Assembly (NCBI GenBank): GCA_015680685.1
Contig: MNCI01001846.1
Span: 270,388-334,387, forward strand
Reading direction: 5' to 3'
Source of the DNA: Gnetum montanum
Lineage: Eukaryota; Streptophyta; Gnetopsida; Gnetales; Gnetaceae
DNA length: 64,000 nt
Shown here in pieces: positions 35,812 to 48,686 of the stretch. Position 1 is the first letter of the stretch. Every line of letters begins with the position of its first letter. A model generated the notes under the pieces. The model was not told where the DNA came from and searched no databases. It worked only from the letters and a program-made list of their open reading frames with translations. Position numbers and translations under genes: made by a program.

Positions 35812-35949
35812 TTGGCATCGTTGCTAGGGATGTATCTATTTGCTAGTTAGTTAATTTTTCAAAGCTCATTGTATCAAGAATCATCAAGTCCATGTTTTAC
35901 ACTTAAATAATTTTCTTAAAAGAATACATCCAAGCATCAAACACTTAAC

Positions 35950-37224
35950 ATGACTTCTACAACTAAGGAAAAATCTCCACCTACTATTGAATTGAATAAA
36001 AGTCATGACAAGGATTATAATGAAGAAGAATGAAGTGCATAAATGCAAACCAAGATTTCCTATGCTCACACTGATCCTTACTATCCTAGCTTCATATTTT
36101 TTTTTCACCAAGATGAACAACTTAGATGGAGAGATTTACACAACAACATGGTCTTGCCACTAGAACATTCAACATAATCAATGCTTCAAGCAACCCTTAT
36201 GAGGTCAAAACTTGACCATGTACAAGAAGCCTACCACATCACCAAACACATGACCAAGCCATACCAACCCACAGAGGCTCAGGCAAGAAAGGATGTTGTC
36301 ATGAAGACAAGGCATAAACATGACCAGGAAATGAAAGCACCTTAAATAATTTTCCTAGAAGAAAAAGAAGTTACGTTCCAAACTGAGAATTTTTATCAAA
36401 CTCATGGGTCTCATTCTCAAAGACCAATCATCTACATTAAATATCTTGTTAAGATTAAATTGCATTCAACTCTTGCAAAAACTCCTAGAAGAGATAACGA
36501 AGACTCTAGACTTATGAAGAATTCAAGGTCTAAGACTTTGATTGAATCTAAAAGGGATGTATCAAGGAGTCACAAAAGGAGAATCAGCTGGCATCATTCT
36601 CCAACTCCTTCATCTTCTTCCTTTCATTCGTTTGGGAATTCTAGCAACAGAGAAAGATGACTAAGGGATCATAATGGAAAAACATGAAAAAACTATAAGA
36701 GATATGCATATCAGAGAAGGCATCTTGATAAAGTGGAAGATAACCATGATGAATAAAGAGAAAGGATTAAGCATGAAGAAAGAGAGTATCATGAGCATTG
36801 GAGGAGTCACTACTATAATAGAGTTCACGAACCCCTAAACTATGAAGAACCCCTACTAGCCATTCAAAATATGATCAACATCAGGAAAGCTATGTGCATT
36901 CTTACTAGTCATGTAAGAGATAGTCACATCAAGCGACTAGACATGAATAACATTCAAAAATTTGAAGGTGGATATAATACTGATTCACAACACCATATCT
37001 AAGCCTTTCACAATGCTTGTTCCCTCAAAAACATGAAAAATAATTAGTAAAAATTGAAGTTATTTTCTAGAACACTCATAAAGGAAGCAGAAAGCATGTA
37101 CAAATCCTTACAACTAGAATCCATTTGAAGATGGAATACTATGCTAGAGCTCTTCAATGACAAGTACCAAACTTATTCTAGAGTGTCCAATGTGAGAAAA
37201 TAGATCTAAGGATGGAAGCAAGGA
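35950..37224 (+). pseudogene. gag of element H, 5' part
   Basis: From the ATG at 35950 the frame resembles the gag of element F: QLRWRDLHNN near 36118, a basic Ser/Arg-rich stretch (36460-36660), KRLDMNNIQKFEGGY near 36940 and the retrotransposon-gag core FNDKYQTYSRVSNVRK up to GWKQG. Many TAA/TAG codons break it. It is interrupted by element G at 37225 and resumes at 44341. Confidence 0.82.
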
Positions 37225-37504
37225 TGATGAGCAGTGAGTAGTCCCTACGTCCAACCATAAGAATCACAAGCATTGCACTAGTGATCTTATCAAATTCTAT
37301 GGACTTTAGCTACTAACAATAGGTAAGGTAGCAACTTAAAGATGTGATCGTTGTCTTCTTGGCTTCGCTTGTGTAAGTGCAAGAGTATGGTTAAGTGTAA
37401 GCCAAGGCATATGATTTTCATTTATATTTTTATATGTCATTTGATTTAGTCTAAGTGTTAAACATGGTAATTAATTGTGAATTAACTAATTAAATATCTA
37501 ATGT
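37225..37504 (-). repeat. Truncated 3' LTR of element G
   Basis: This matches the outer 280 bp of the LTR at 43511-44335. It then diverges into integrase sequence, so the inner part of the LTR, the polypurine tract and everything 3' of pol were lost in one deletion. Confidence 0.82.
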
Positions 37505-38250
37505 GGTTCTAGTAGAGTAGCATGTCCCTTGGTTGAAATTTTACCTTTTGAATCTTAAGGTCATGACATTGTTTGTTATGTGCCTTGTGCATTTCATTTG
37601 ATGATAGGGCCACTAATCTATTCTACTCTAGCATGTTGACATTCATCAGTCTTTTTCTTTGGGCTATAATTAAGTCCAAGTTAAGATCATAGGCTATTAA
37701 AAGTGTACGAAGCTTAAATTAGATGGAAAGTGTTGGAAGTTTTCCGTACATGAGCTCATAGGGAGAATACCCAATAGGAAGTTTCCACATTGAACGACAA
37801 CCCCAAAGAGCATCATTAAATTTGTTGCTTTAGTCCTTCTTATATTTACTAACTATTCATGTTAGTATTTTGGTAATTTCTCGATTAGTAACCTTAGCTT
37901 GACCATTAGCTTGGGGGTTTAAGAGTCATTAGTTTATTTTCAACCCCCAAGTGTTGCATAATCTTTCGAAAAGTGACGCTTGTAAAGTGCATTCCATTGT
38001 CAAAAATTACTACTCTTGGCACACCACCTATTGACAACATTCTATTGTACAAACTATGTGACCATAGAGGATGAACAGTTGGTGATGGTAGTGGCTTCAA
38101 CCCATTTGGTACAATAGTCAATAGCCATGAAGATGTAAGCCTTCCTATTTGACATAGGGTTGACGGACCCCCTAAAATCAATCCCCCAAAGATCAAAAGG
38201 TTCTAATGATTGGATCCACTATTGTGACCCCTCAATGCATGTGGTTATTT
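37505..38250 (-). pseudogene. Integrase of element G
   Basis: Minus-strand Ty3/gypsy integrase core: a decayed D.MGPF-like block and DY.TKWVEA-like block (38190-38070), VVIFDNGMHF (about 38020; second catalytic Asp), VENKLMT.KPPS (about 37915), and a C-terminal part with YGKLPTLS and CHDLKIQKVKFQP. Stops and frameshifts break it. It would insert cDNA into the genome. Confidence 0.82.
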
Positions 38251-40050
38251 CTCCATCATGTTAACACTAGGCATAGGAACGAAAGAAGTGATGGGCATCT
38301 TGGAAGATCGTGAGCCAATAATATCCTACTGTGAGGATCTTAATGGTCGACCTCCTCCTAGTATAATGACCCCTACAAGACCCCTCATGTGCATCCTAAA
38401 GGATTCAAACCTGATCTACATCAAGGACACACCATTGTACCAAGCCATTGGTGCAACTCTTGTAGAGGTTACCCTTGATTTGCATGAAGTGCTTGGCCTA
38501 ATGAAGAAATTGTTATTTCTTCCTATGGCCCCACTCTTGTGGCATCTCTTGCATGAGTAGATAGAAAAGGATGTTTTCATACTAGTTAATTTTTTTGAAA
38601 GTTTTAGAGTGAACAACACCAGCAAAGAGAAGCTCATTAGGAAATTGATCTAGTAGTGGACTCTCATCCTCTTTGTTGTCCCATCTTAACCAAGACAAAT
38701 GGCCAGCCATCACATTCTCAATCCCCTTGTAGTTAATCATTGTTAAGTCAAACTACTAAAGGATCACCAACAATCCTATGCCACAGGGGCTCACCATTGG
38801 CTTGTTCATTAGGAACTAGATGACACTGTGGTTAGTCTACACAAGGATTTTGTATCTAAGCACATAGTACTTGAATTTCTCCAATGCATACACCACTACC
38901 ATGAGCTCCTTTTTAGTGGTGGTGTAGTTGAGTTATGCATCCACAATACTTCTATTTGCATAGTGGATGTAGTATGGATGTTTATGATCATCCAACTATG
39001 TAAGCATGATCCCCAAGGCATAATTGGATGCATCTATCATGATGTAGAATGGCCTAGATGAGTTTGGTGTTCGTAAAATTGGAGTTTCTACGAGTTTCAA
39101 ATTCAACTATTGGAATGCATATTCCTTGGTCCAAATAAATAGTGCATCTTTCTTTGTAAGTTTTACCAATGGCTTGGTGATCTTTGAGAAGTTTTTGATG
39201 AAGCACCTATAATAACTAGTGTGGCCAAGGAATGACCTCATGTCCTTTACTATTTTGGGTTGTCTAGTTATTCCTTGGATGATCCTTATTTTGTTTGGGT
39301 CCATGTTGATCTCTTTGTTTGAGATTTAATGCCCCAAAACAATGCCCTCTTAGACCATCAGGTGGCTCTTCTACCAATTGAGCCTCAAGTTAGTTTCTAC
39401 ACATCATTAAAGAACTTGCTCCAAGTGTTCCAAGGCTTACTTAAAGGTAGCCCTATAGGTAGAGAAGTCATCCATAAAAACCTCTACCCTACTACCAATT
39501 TGTTGTTGGAAGATGCTACGGACATACTATTGGAATGTGGCAGGAGCATTGCACAAGCCAAAGGGCATATTTCTGTATGCAAAAGTCATCTAAGGACTTG
39601 TAAATATTATCTTGGCCTAGTCTTTAGGTATAATCTAAATTTGGTTAGAGCCACTATAATCATCTAGAAAGCTATAGTAACAATGCCCTACAATAGTATC
39701 TAGCACTTAGTCCACAAATGGCAATGGGAAATGATCTTTGTAAGTTACCATATTTAACAACTTTAAATCTATACAAAGTCTACATTTTCCTCCTTTTTTA
39801 GGCAAAATAACAAGTAAGATAACCCACTCACTATCCACAATAAGATAAATGAACCTGACCTTGAGGAGTTATTCAATCTCCTCTTTGACAATTTACTTGA
39901 GTTTTGGGTTCAAGAATCTTTGCTATTGTCTCTTTGGTTTAATGGAAGAATCTATATAAATTCTATGATGGCTTGGATCAATTCCTATTAACTTGTGATA
40001 TGACTAGGCAAAGGTTGTTGACCATTTGTTAATAACCTCCAACAATTTCT
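38251..40050 (-). pseudogene. RT and RNase H region of element G
   Basis: Read on the minus strand from right to left: RT fingers and palm (about 39970-39440, with an FMDDFSTYRATF active-site block near 39450), the connection region SFLGHTSYYRCFIKNFSKITKPL near 39210, LFIWTKEY near 39140, a decayed RNase H (39060-38640), and an HHCC-like integrase N-terminus (DAHEGSCRGHY near 38385). All are interrupted by stops. Confidence 0.78.
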
Positions 40051-40350
40051 TTTTCTATACAGAAGCAAGTGTGGCATTAGCAATTATTGGCTTATCATTG
40101 TTTAGAAATGCATACTCCATTCTTGCTAATAGAGCCTTTAATTCAAGGGACTCTTGCTTAAAAGTTTCAAAGATCTCCAACTCTTTTCAATAGATCTCAT
40201 TTTTTACATTACAGAGTTGGTGATGAAGTTGCTCCAACTTATTCATGCTTTTCACATAGGAGCTAGTAAGGCCCTCAGCTGGTTCCATGCATATTGTTGA
40301 TTCAACCTCATTTTTAGTTATCAATCACTAAGTGCCCTCTTGTTTAGTGA

Positions 40351-40850
40351 CTACTGCATATAGCCACCTTTGAACCTCTGTAATATATGCACACTAACTA
40401 CATGTTTAAAGTGATGTGTCCTTGATGATCCATAGTTATTACATGCAGTCACACCTTGTCTCACTATACGCAATGCATAGAACTTTCTTCTTCTCAATTT
40501 TTCAAACTCATTTTTCTTAAAAATTTTCAAGGAAAGGTCTTTGATCCCCAACCTGACATCTATGGGGCTCAACCATGTTCTTTTCATTATGATAGGGAAG
40601 TCCCCTTTGCTATTTTCCACATAGATTACTAGAAAATTAGCAAGATATGACCACCCACAAATGGTGATCACGATGTTTTCCAAAAATTCCAAAAGAATAG
40701 TGATAGATTGGTCTACCAACTCTAGCATGATATTACTCTTTTTTAAGGGGGACAAGGTCCAGGCTTTGTACATTTCTTGCGAAATCAAGTTAACTCTAGA
40801 ACTTGACTCTAAAAGAACCTTACACAACTCATTTCCAACAATCTATAAGT
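40351..40850 (-). pseudogene. Aspartic protease of element G
   Basis: Retropepsin-like stretch with SRVNLISQEMYKAW, LELVDQSITI, FPIIMKRTWLS and GIKDLSL. The active-site triplet D-S-G is replaced by E-S-S near 40810, so it would be inactive. It aligns with the proteases of F (50714-51360) and H (about 45700). Confidence 0.82.
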
Positions 40851-40999
40851 AGATAAGAGGATTCCCATGATCAAATATCTTCTTGGAAATATGGTGAACC
40901 TTAATCCAATCTATGACCACATGGATCAACATGACAACATGCAACTAGGGATCACTTTAGTTTAAAGGTTGCTTGATAGAAATTCTAGAGGTGGAAGTA

Positions 41000-43356
41000 G
41001 CAGGGTTAACAACCACAGGTGTTTGTGAGGGCTTTGTAGGACTATTGGTTCTAAAGAATGGTCTTTTTCAAGGCTTGGATTCAAAACCACTTGATAGAGG
41101 AGATGATTGTAAGTTTACTACCCCAATAGCATTCCTCTACTATGAGTAAGTAGGTATCTCACCCTACATGGATGGAGCAAGTGGTAGAGGAGTTGAAGAT
41201 GATGGTGTAAGAGTGGAATAGCATTGAAGAGGATAGTAGGAAAATGGGGACTCCCCCTTGGTGATGGTGCTCTATAGTATTCAAGAGGATAATAGTGATG
41301 TGAAAAGAAAGTGTGACTACTACCTTGGAGGTGGCATATCCCATGACTATGGGTGTTACTGGGATTGTTCTTGAGGTTGAGGTGGCACTCCACTTAGATA
41401 ATATGCTTGTTGGTGGAACTACTGTAGATAGTTGCCTTGGGGATAAGGAAATCGCCTAGGTGCTTGCCATTTTACTAGTCTAGGATTTAGGGGATACACC
41501 CTAGATTCTTATAGGTGTGACAAGACAGAGCAACATTACTTAGGATGTTCACATTGGCATATGTCATAACCGTCATCATCAATTTCTAAATCTATAACAT
41601 CCTATACTACTACAGCTTTACCTTTATCTTTACGATATTCTCATTCAACATCCTTTTTCTTCCTTTGCTCATGACCACTACCTCCTTGATCTCTACTTTT
41701 CTCTACAATCTTTATAGTAGTTTGAAATTTCTCATCCAAGAAGTCCCATATCCTATCAACCTTAGTTAACATTTCAGTAACAAACTTTTGAATTAGCAAG
41801 GTTTTCCTTTACACCACTTCATCAAGTGGTGTATCTTCCTCAGTCTCACAAAAATGAACCTCCCTCTTGTGGATGGAGGGGTCTCTATTATATTCTTTTG
41901 TACTTTCTCACTTTTTCAACTGTCCTTCCTCTTTGGCCACTTGCTTAATGAGCCTTTAAATCTAATGAACCCTTAGCTTAGAAAGTCTCTATTCAGCATA
42001 GACCCCAAGGGTTCTCCTTGTTTGAGTCTTGAGCCCATTTATGAGATGGCGTAGTTGATCCCTTTGAGAGTATCTAAGGACTCATGATTGTCTTGTTTTT
42101 ACCCTTGGATTTTCCTCCTTAGATTAGATACTCTAAGGTACATTTGGTACTTATCTTTGAACAGCACCTACATCGTACTCCATTGTCAAATAGATTCTAG
42201 TTCCAAGGATCGGTACCAACTTTCTACCTCCTTTATAAGTGTCCTTGTGAACAATTTTAGCTTTTGCCATTCATTTTCTACATTCTGCAAGGCACAAGCA
42301 TCATGGAAGGCTTGCAAAAGATTATGTCACTCTAAATTATATCCCCTTTCAAACTTAGGGTTCTGTTCATGTGTAGCCACTTAATGCAACTATCCTTCAA
42401 ATGTCTAGTGGGAATTCTGATAGCTTTTAAAATATTCAACTTGTTTCTAGTAGCTAGTAGGGACTCATCATAGTCATGATGATTTCTATAACCCCTATCA
42501 TGGCTATGATGCCTATGATGAGTCCTGTTGTGCCTTTGTTCTCTATGATGATCTTCCCCATGTTGCTCATGCCCACAATCCCTGTTGTCTTAGCAGGATC
42601 TATGATCATCCCTATCTTGACATTCATCTTCATCATGATTTCTGTTACCTTTGCTTCTCCTATTAGAGTTGGAGGAGGAAGACGATGAGGATGATGATGA
42701 AGGTGAAGAGGGAGGAGAACCAACACCAGAAATGATGCCTAATAGCCCCTCTTCTTTGATCCCTACCCTGATCATCATGTTTGTCTTTCTCCTAGTGCTT
42801 GTCATTGTTCCTACCATGGTTACCATCTTTCAAGGCCCCTTGATCTTAATACCCATTCTTCTTATTACTAGGGTTATCCACAGTTGACTACAACCACTAG
42901 TTAAGGGTATTCTTCTCAAAGAGAGGAGGAGAGTTTGTGTATTGTTAGGCACCTAAAATGAAGTCGACATCTTCTTTGTGCATTTGTAGGAATAGGTGGG
43001 TAGAAAAATTTTTACCTTTTGAAGCCTCGTATCTAACTTCCATTTGCTGATCTTTCTTTTGTTATGCTTTTGTGGGATAATAAAACTAATAAGCATGGTT
43101 ATGAACCTCGTACTCTGGATTGAGTCTAGTAATGCCCAACTTGATGATATTGTTTAACAAAATTGTTGGAAGAAATTAATTAGGAGGTAATATGATGTTG
43201 TCTTCCATGTCCCTCCATCACAATTGCTCGTCCTGATGTAGGATGAAGGTGAAATCCACAGTGTAGGCATCTGGATGATGTCTTTATGCCTTCTTGCCTT
43301 TGAATAAATCCACTTACAAATGGTGATGGAGAATCCTCCCTGTGAAAAGAAGCCAT
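41000..43356 (-). pseudogene. gag of element G
   Basis: A probable ATG at 43354-43356 (MASFHRED, like the start of F gag). Then come a charged region with a Ser-rich run and basic/acidic stretches (42890-42450), the gag core (42420-41900), a zinc-knuckle area near 41550 and a Pro/His/Gln-rich tail to about 41100. It is fragmented by frameshifts. Confidence 0.72.
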
Positions 43357-43510
43357 ATTAGTGATTTCTCAAAACTAGTGTGCGTTTAGTAATATTATGT
43401 TTTTTCTAATGATTTTGCTTTAAGTTTTCTTTTACAATGTTCTTAGGAAATTTCATGATCTTTCCTATGTAGCACACTTAGCTAACTAATGTCCCTAGCA
43501 ACAGTGCTAA

Positions 43511-44335
43511 TGATGAGTAGCGAGTAGTCCCTACATCCAACCATACAAATCATAAGCATTGCACTAGTGATCAAGTCAAATTTTGTGGACTTTAGCTCCT
43601 AAATGCACAATAGGCAAGGTAGTGACTTAAAGACGTGATCATTATCTTCTTGGCTTCACTTGTGTAAGTGCAAGTGTATGGTTAAGTGTACATCAAGGCA
43701 CATGATTTTTATTTATATATTTATATTTTATTTTATTTTATTCTAAGTGTGGAACAAAGTAAATAATTGTGAATTAACTATCTAATGCTTTAATCTAATT
43801 ATCCTAACATAAGCATTCAAGTCCACCTTTCATGCACATCCTGAACTTGTTAGGAATGCTATTGGGTTATCAAGTATTAGGCTATTAGGTGAACTAAGTG
43901 ATAACACTGCTAGGATTATCATGTGTTAACAATATGTTTGAGGTGGTCATACTTATGTATATTTATTAACTGTATTAATTACCTATGGACATTATTGTAA
44001 AATTCATAAATAGTAAAGTGCATGAATGGAAATATTAAGCTTTCTTAAGTGCTGCAAGGAGTTCCAAGAATCTTGTCTTTATTGCTGGCACATCAAAGTG
44101 TTTAGGTTCATTAATTTTTGAATAAGGATTTGTATAATTCTTGAAGTCCTACTATAGGAACTTAGAAAATATTCTAACTTTGATGGAAGAGAATTACAAG
44201 AACTTGGCTAATCTATTGACTTAACATGCCATAAATGCAAGGGGTACATGCATTTATATAGGGAAAGATAGACACTATGTCGATGGGGCTATGTTGAGAA
44301 GGATGCATCAATGTAGCCCATTGAATGATTTATCA
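43511..44335 (-). repeat. 5' LTR of element G
   Basis: It runs from TGATGAGTAG to TTTATCA. The adjacent minus-strand sequence to its left (about 43485-43510) is a heavily mutated tRNA-Asp primer site. It has no GATATCGCG array. Confidence 0.85.
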
Positions 44336-44340
44336 AAGGG

Positions 44341-45640
44341 ATAGATAAATTCTTTGATGCAACAATGGACATGTACTATTCATTTTTTCATAGATGCCTT
44401 GGCCATAAATTTTCTCAAAGGAAATAACTCAGACATATCATCAATGGGTTGTAATATGCCCAAGGCATATTACATGAAATGATATCTCATCAAATTCAAA
44501 GACTCATTAACCAAGTGGTAAGAAAAGAAGAGCTAAGAAAAAAAATTCAATAGAAGAATACAACAGAGATCTAGAAATGAGAAAAGGGGATGTAAGAATA
44601 TGTGAGTCACAAGAAGAAAAAACTTTGGAAGACATGATCCAATAAAAGACTCTACCAATTCAAAAATCGATTAATGACATTACAACAAAGGTAGAGAAAA
44701 TGTGGGATTCAATAGATGAGAAATTTACTACAACACTAAAGATAATAGAGGAAAAGATTAAATAAGCCCTAAATAAAAGCAAATATAGAAAGAAAAGAAG
44801 AGATAATGAATAAGAAAATTACAGGAATAAAGGAAAAGTTGTAGTAGTAGAGGAAATAACAAGCTCCAATTTAAAAGATGACGAAGGATGTAAAGTGTGC
44901 TAGTGTAAACATCCTAAGTAATTTTGTTTGGTTATGGCCCACTTACGAGAGTTTGGGGCATATGTACCTAATCTAAAATTTTTCAAGAAACAAATACCTA
45001 TATAGTTAACTTATCAACAAGGTAATTTTTGAAAATCCTAGCAACAATCATACTATCCAAGTGGGGCTTATCCTTAACTGCAAGAACAATATCAGCAATA
45101 ATCACAACAACCACAAATGTGGGGAATTCCACTATCAAGGCAATAGTATCCATACATGTAACCAAATCCCTATGGATACTACATCCAATGTTTGATCTCT
45201 CCATGGAATACTTCTATTGAGACTTCATAACGCTACTATCCATTAGAGTATCATAGACTGGCTACCTCCCACATGGATCCAAACTCTTGCATACCCCAAC
45301 CAGTAGCTATCTTTTCAATCCAATCTTTCAACAATTTACCACCGATACCACCACCAGTTATGCAAGAGGAACTGCCAACACAACCATATCAAAAGAGCAC
45401 TACCATGATAGTCACTACATAAGAGGTATGATAACAATTGAACTAAGAGCTAGGAAACATTCCTTCTTTAGGAAAAGTCTAGAAAAGGTTTGAAGAATGA
45501 AGAATTTACCTAACTATGTCCCATCCACACAAATCCCTTAAGAAAATACTATGCTTCAAACATCCAAAGAGAAGAGCCTTAAAACTTTCATGCTTACGTA
45601 AGTAATAACCCATTAGATCAAAGCAGGAGCACTTCCTAAG
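44341..45640 (+). pseudogene. gag of element H, 3' part
   Basis: This continues the frame broken at 37224: FDATMDMYYSFFHRCLGH, ISHQIQRLINQV, a coiled region and a decayed zinc knuckle (44895-44925), and a Gln/Tyr/Pro-rich tail. Several stops are present. Confidence 0.78.
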
Positions 45641-45689
45641 AAAAGAACAAATCTTAGAAGTTCGTTAGTCTATCTTCAAATAGCAGGAC

Positions 45690-47760
45690 ATAAACAATGC
45701 AAGCCTCTATTGGATTCTGGGTCAAGAGTAAATCTTATTTCACATGATATGTACAAAGCTTGGAATCTTCTCTCACTGAAGAAGAGTAAAATTTTATTAG
45801 AGCTTGTAGATCAGTCAATTGTTGTTCCACTTAAATAAGTGAAGGATGTAATCACTACCATGAGTGGTTAGTCTGATCCTACTAATTTCCTAGTTATACA
45901 TGTGGGAAAGAACAAAGGGAGATTTCCCATAATCATGAAAAGAGCATGGCTTAGCATTATGGACATCAACCTTGGAATTAGAGACTTGTCCATGCAAATT
46001 TATGAGGATGAAGCTAGAGTTATCTAGAGATAGAGAATTCCATGTATCACATATAATAACAATGGGTGAAATTGTGAGGAGAAGATTTAGACCACAAAAC
46101 ACAAGAGTATTATAGCATGTAATAGATGTGTAGAATACATGTGTGTATAATAGTGTTTGTATGCAATAGTCACTAGACAAGAAAAAGAAGTAAAATCTAA
46201 CATATGCTTGAAACCTTTGGATAAAATTACAAGTGCCTATGTCGAAGAAATAGATAAGCTAGAATACTTAAGAAGATAACCTTCCTACATGAAATCATGA
46301 TAAGCAAAGGACATTGAATGGGGATATTTAGAGATAATAGAAAAGTACGAACTAGAACCTCTAGAACTAAAGGTCCTACTAGATGCACTAGAATATGCTT
46401 TTCTAAACAATAAAAAACCAACAATCATAAATGTCAATCTTGATAAAGAGCAAAGGAGAAAATTATTGGAAGTGGTGAATAAATTTTTGACTGCATCTAC
46501 ATGGTCCTATGATGGAATTACTAACATTGATCTATGCATCTATCAATACCAAATCTATATAGATCTAGCCATTAAACCACATCATCAACCTCAAAGAAGA
46601 TTGAATCCCAAACTTAAAGAAATTATCAAACAAGAATTGGAGAAACTATTAAAAGCTGGGTTCATCTATCTCATAGTAGACATTAAATGGATTAGTCCAT
46701 TAGTCATTATACCAAAGAAAGGTGGCAAGTGAAGGGTCTTCATTAAAGTTTGATTATTTGACATGGAAATATTCAACGATCATTTCCTTTTACCATTTGT
46801 TGACAAAGTCTTAAATACCATTGCAAGACACTAGTACTATAGTTTCTTAGACAAATATAGGGGGTATAACCAAATCTGCATTGCACCAGAAGATTAGTAG
46901 AAGATCACATTTACTAGTCCATGGGGAATATTTGCATACAACCAAATACCCTTTGGCTTGTGTAATGGTCCCACTACTTTTCATGACTTATGCTAAGTAT
47001 CTTCCAAAATCATATTGGCAATGAATTTGAAGTATTTGTGAATGATTTTTCTACATATAGGCTAGATTTCAAACAAGTGTTGGACCATTTAAAGTAAGTT
47101 TTGAAAAGATGTATTGAAACTAATCTAAAGCTCAATTGGCAAAAGAGCCATTTAATGATTCAAGATGGCTCATTAAGGATTAGAGATAGATCTAGAAAAT
47201 ATCAAAGTCATTCACAACATCACTTAATGATCATAAATAGTTAAAGATGTCAACTCATTTCTTGGCCATACAAGATATTATAGTAGATTTATTGGAAAAT
47301 TTCAAAGTTTGCAAACCTGCTAGTCGAACTAACAAAGAAAGATGCATCATTTCGGTGGACAAACAAAAGTGAGAAAGCATTTGAGACCCTAAAATAGAAT
47401 TTCATCAAGAAACCAATCTTCTAAGCTCCGAATTGGTCCAAGCCTTTCTACATTATGGTAGATGTTTTAAAATATGCATTGAAAGCAATATTAACTCAAC
47501 TTTACGATCAAAAATGACCTTATTATATACACTGCACTAGCCAAAGCATCATCAGGGCACAAGTCAATTACACCACGACAGATAAGGACCTTATGGCTAT
47601 GGTGTATGCACTTGAAAAATTCATACATGTGTTTGGGTACTCTATTTATGTCTATACTAATCATAGTGCTATTAGGTTTTTGATGACTAAACTAGCAATA
47701 AGTTCAAGAGTGATAAGAGGGTTCACTATTTTGCAAGAATTTGACATTACAATGATTGAT
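45690..47760 (+). pseudogene. Protease, RT and RNase H of element H
   Basis: Protease: LLDSGSRVNLISHDMYKAW at about 45705 with intact D-S-G, LELVDQSIVVPL, FPIIMKRAWLS. RT: LNPKLKEIIKQELEKLLKAGFIY and WISPLVIIPKKGGK (46600-46735), then FLDKYRGYNQICIAPED and ITFTSPWGIFAYNQIPFGLC (46840-46960). The connection SFLGHTRYYSRFIGKFQ lies near 47250, and RNase H to FDITMID at 47760. It has many stops and frameshifts and is interrupted by element F inside RNase H. Confidence 0.85.
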
Positions 47761-48686
47761 TGATGAGTGGCGGGTATCCCTACACTCAACGATACGAAAT
47801 GAGTGTAGCATGCACGATCCGGTCAAACTCCGCAGACTAAATGCCTAAACGTCGCAAGGAACACTTGGGGTTAATTAAGCATTGTCTTCCCAAACTTACT
47901 TGTTGTTGTCACGGTCTATGGTTAAGTAAGTTTGAGGTATATGATTTTTTTGGTCTTTTATGGCTTTTCTCCTATGCTATGAGGTAAAGGGTAGAGAGAC
48001 TAAAACTAACTCTAACTACAACACTAAGTCCTAGCGTCAGCATCCGTTCCCACTTATCGTACACACCCTGAACTGTGCAACTGTGGCTACCAAATGCTAA
48101 TCGTTACTGGGATTACCACACGTAACGCACGTGCTCGAAGCGGTCGTACTAAGGCACTTAACTACTCTAAGTGTGATAAGCAGTCGTTCCTTGGCTAGCT
48201 GTACACATTCGTAGATGCTCGTAACCAAGTCGTACTTATTCCACGATCTAGGAGGAAAGGGTAAGAAGGCCTAATCGCGATGAGTAGCTAATTCCTTGAT
48301 TAGCTGTACACATTCGTCAATGCTCGTAATCAAGTCGTACTCATGCCATGCTAACAACATGTAATAAATAACAATAAATAAAATCTATCCATGCACTACA
48401 AGGTATATCCACAAAGCTCATCTTTATTGCCGTACACAACTTGCGTTCAGGTACAAAGCTGCTTGAATAAAGATTCGTTCACTTGGGGACTCCTACTGCA
48501 GGCACATGGAAAATTATTCTATCTCTGGAGTGATCAATCTGCCAGAGCTTCGCTACTTTATGCCTATTATTCTCAATAAGGGGAGTGACGCCTCTTATTT
48601 ATAGATATGGCGGCTGATCGCGATATCGCGTCGGCTGTGATATCGCGTACACAATATCACGGCTCATGCGATATCCCATCCCATCA
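47761..48686 (-). repeat. 3' LTR of element F
   Basis: It runs from TGATGAGTGG to CCCATCA. On the minus strand the U3 has GATATCGCG modules (48610-48680), and a TATA box lies near 48600. Polypurine sequence TAGTCATGGGGGTA (48687-48700, minus strand) adjoins it. Confidence 0.92.

Larger units (their letters stand above)
37225..44335 (-). mobile_element. Element G: minus-strand gypsy with gag-pol, internally deleted
   Basis: It is bounded by TGATGAGCAG at 37225 and TTTATCA at 44335, with near-matching target duplications AAGGA (37220-37224) and AAGGG (44336-44340). On the minus strand the order is LTR, gag, protease, RT, RNase H, integrase, then a shortened 3' LTR. There is no ORF2 or spacer between integrase and LTR: the LTR sequence stops at about 37504, exactly where integrase begins. 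The enzyme order (integrase last) defines it as Ty3/gypsy. Confidence 0.9.

Noticed and set aside
42476-42887. Open frames with Met/Ile or Asp/Glu runs as small genes
   Set aside because: They are antisense or shifted readings of the low-complexity linker of element G gag.
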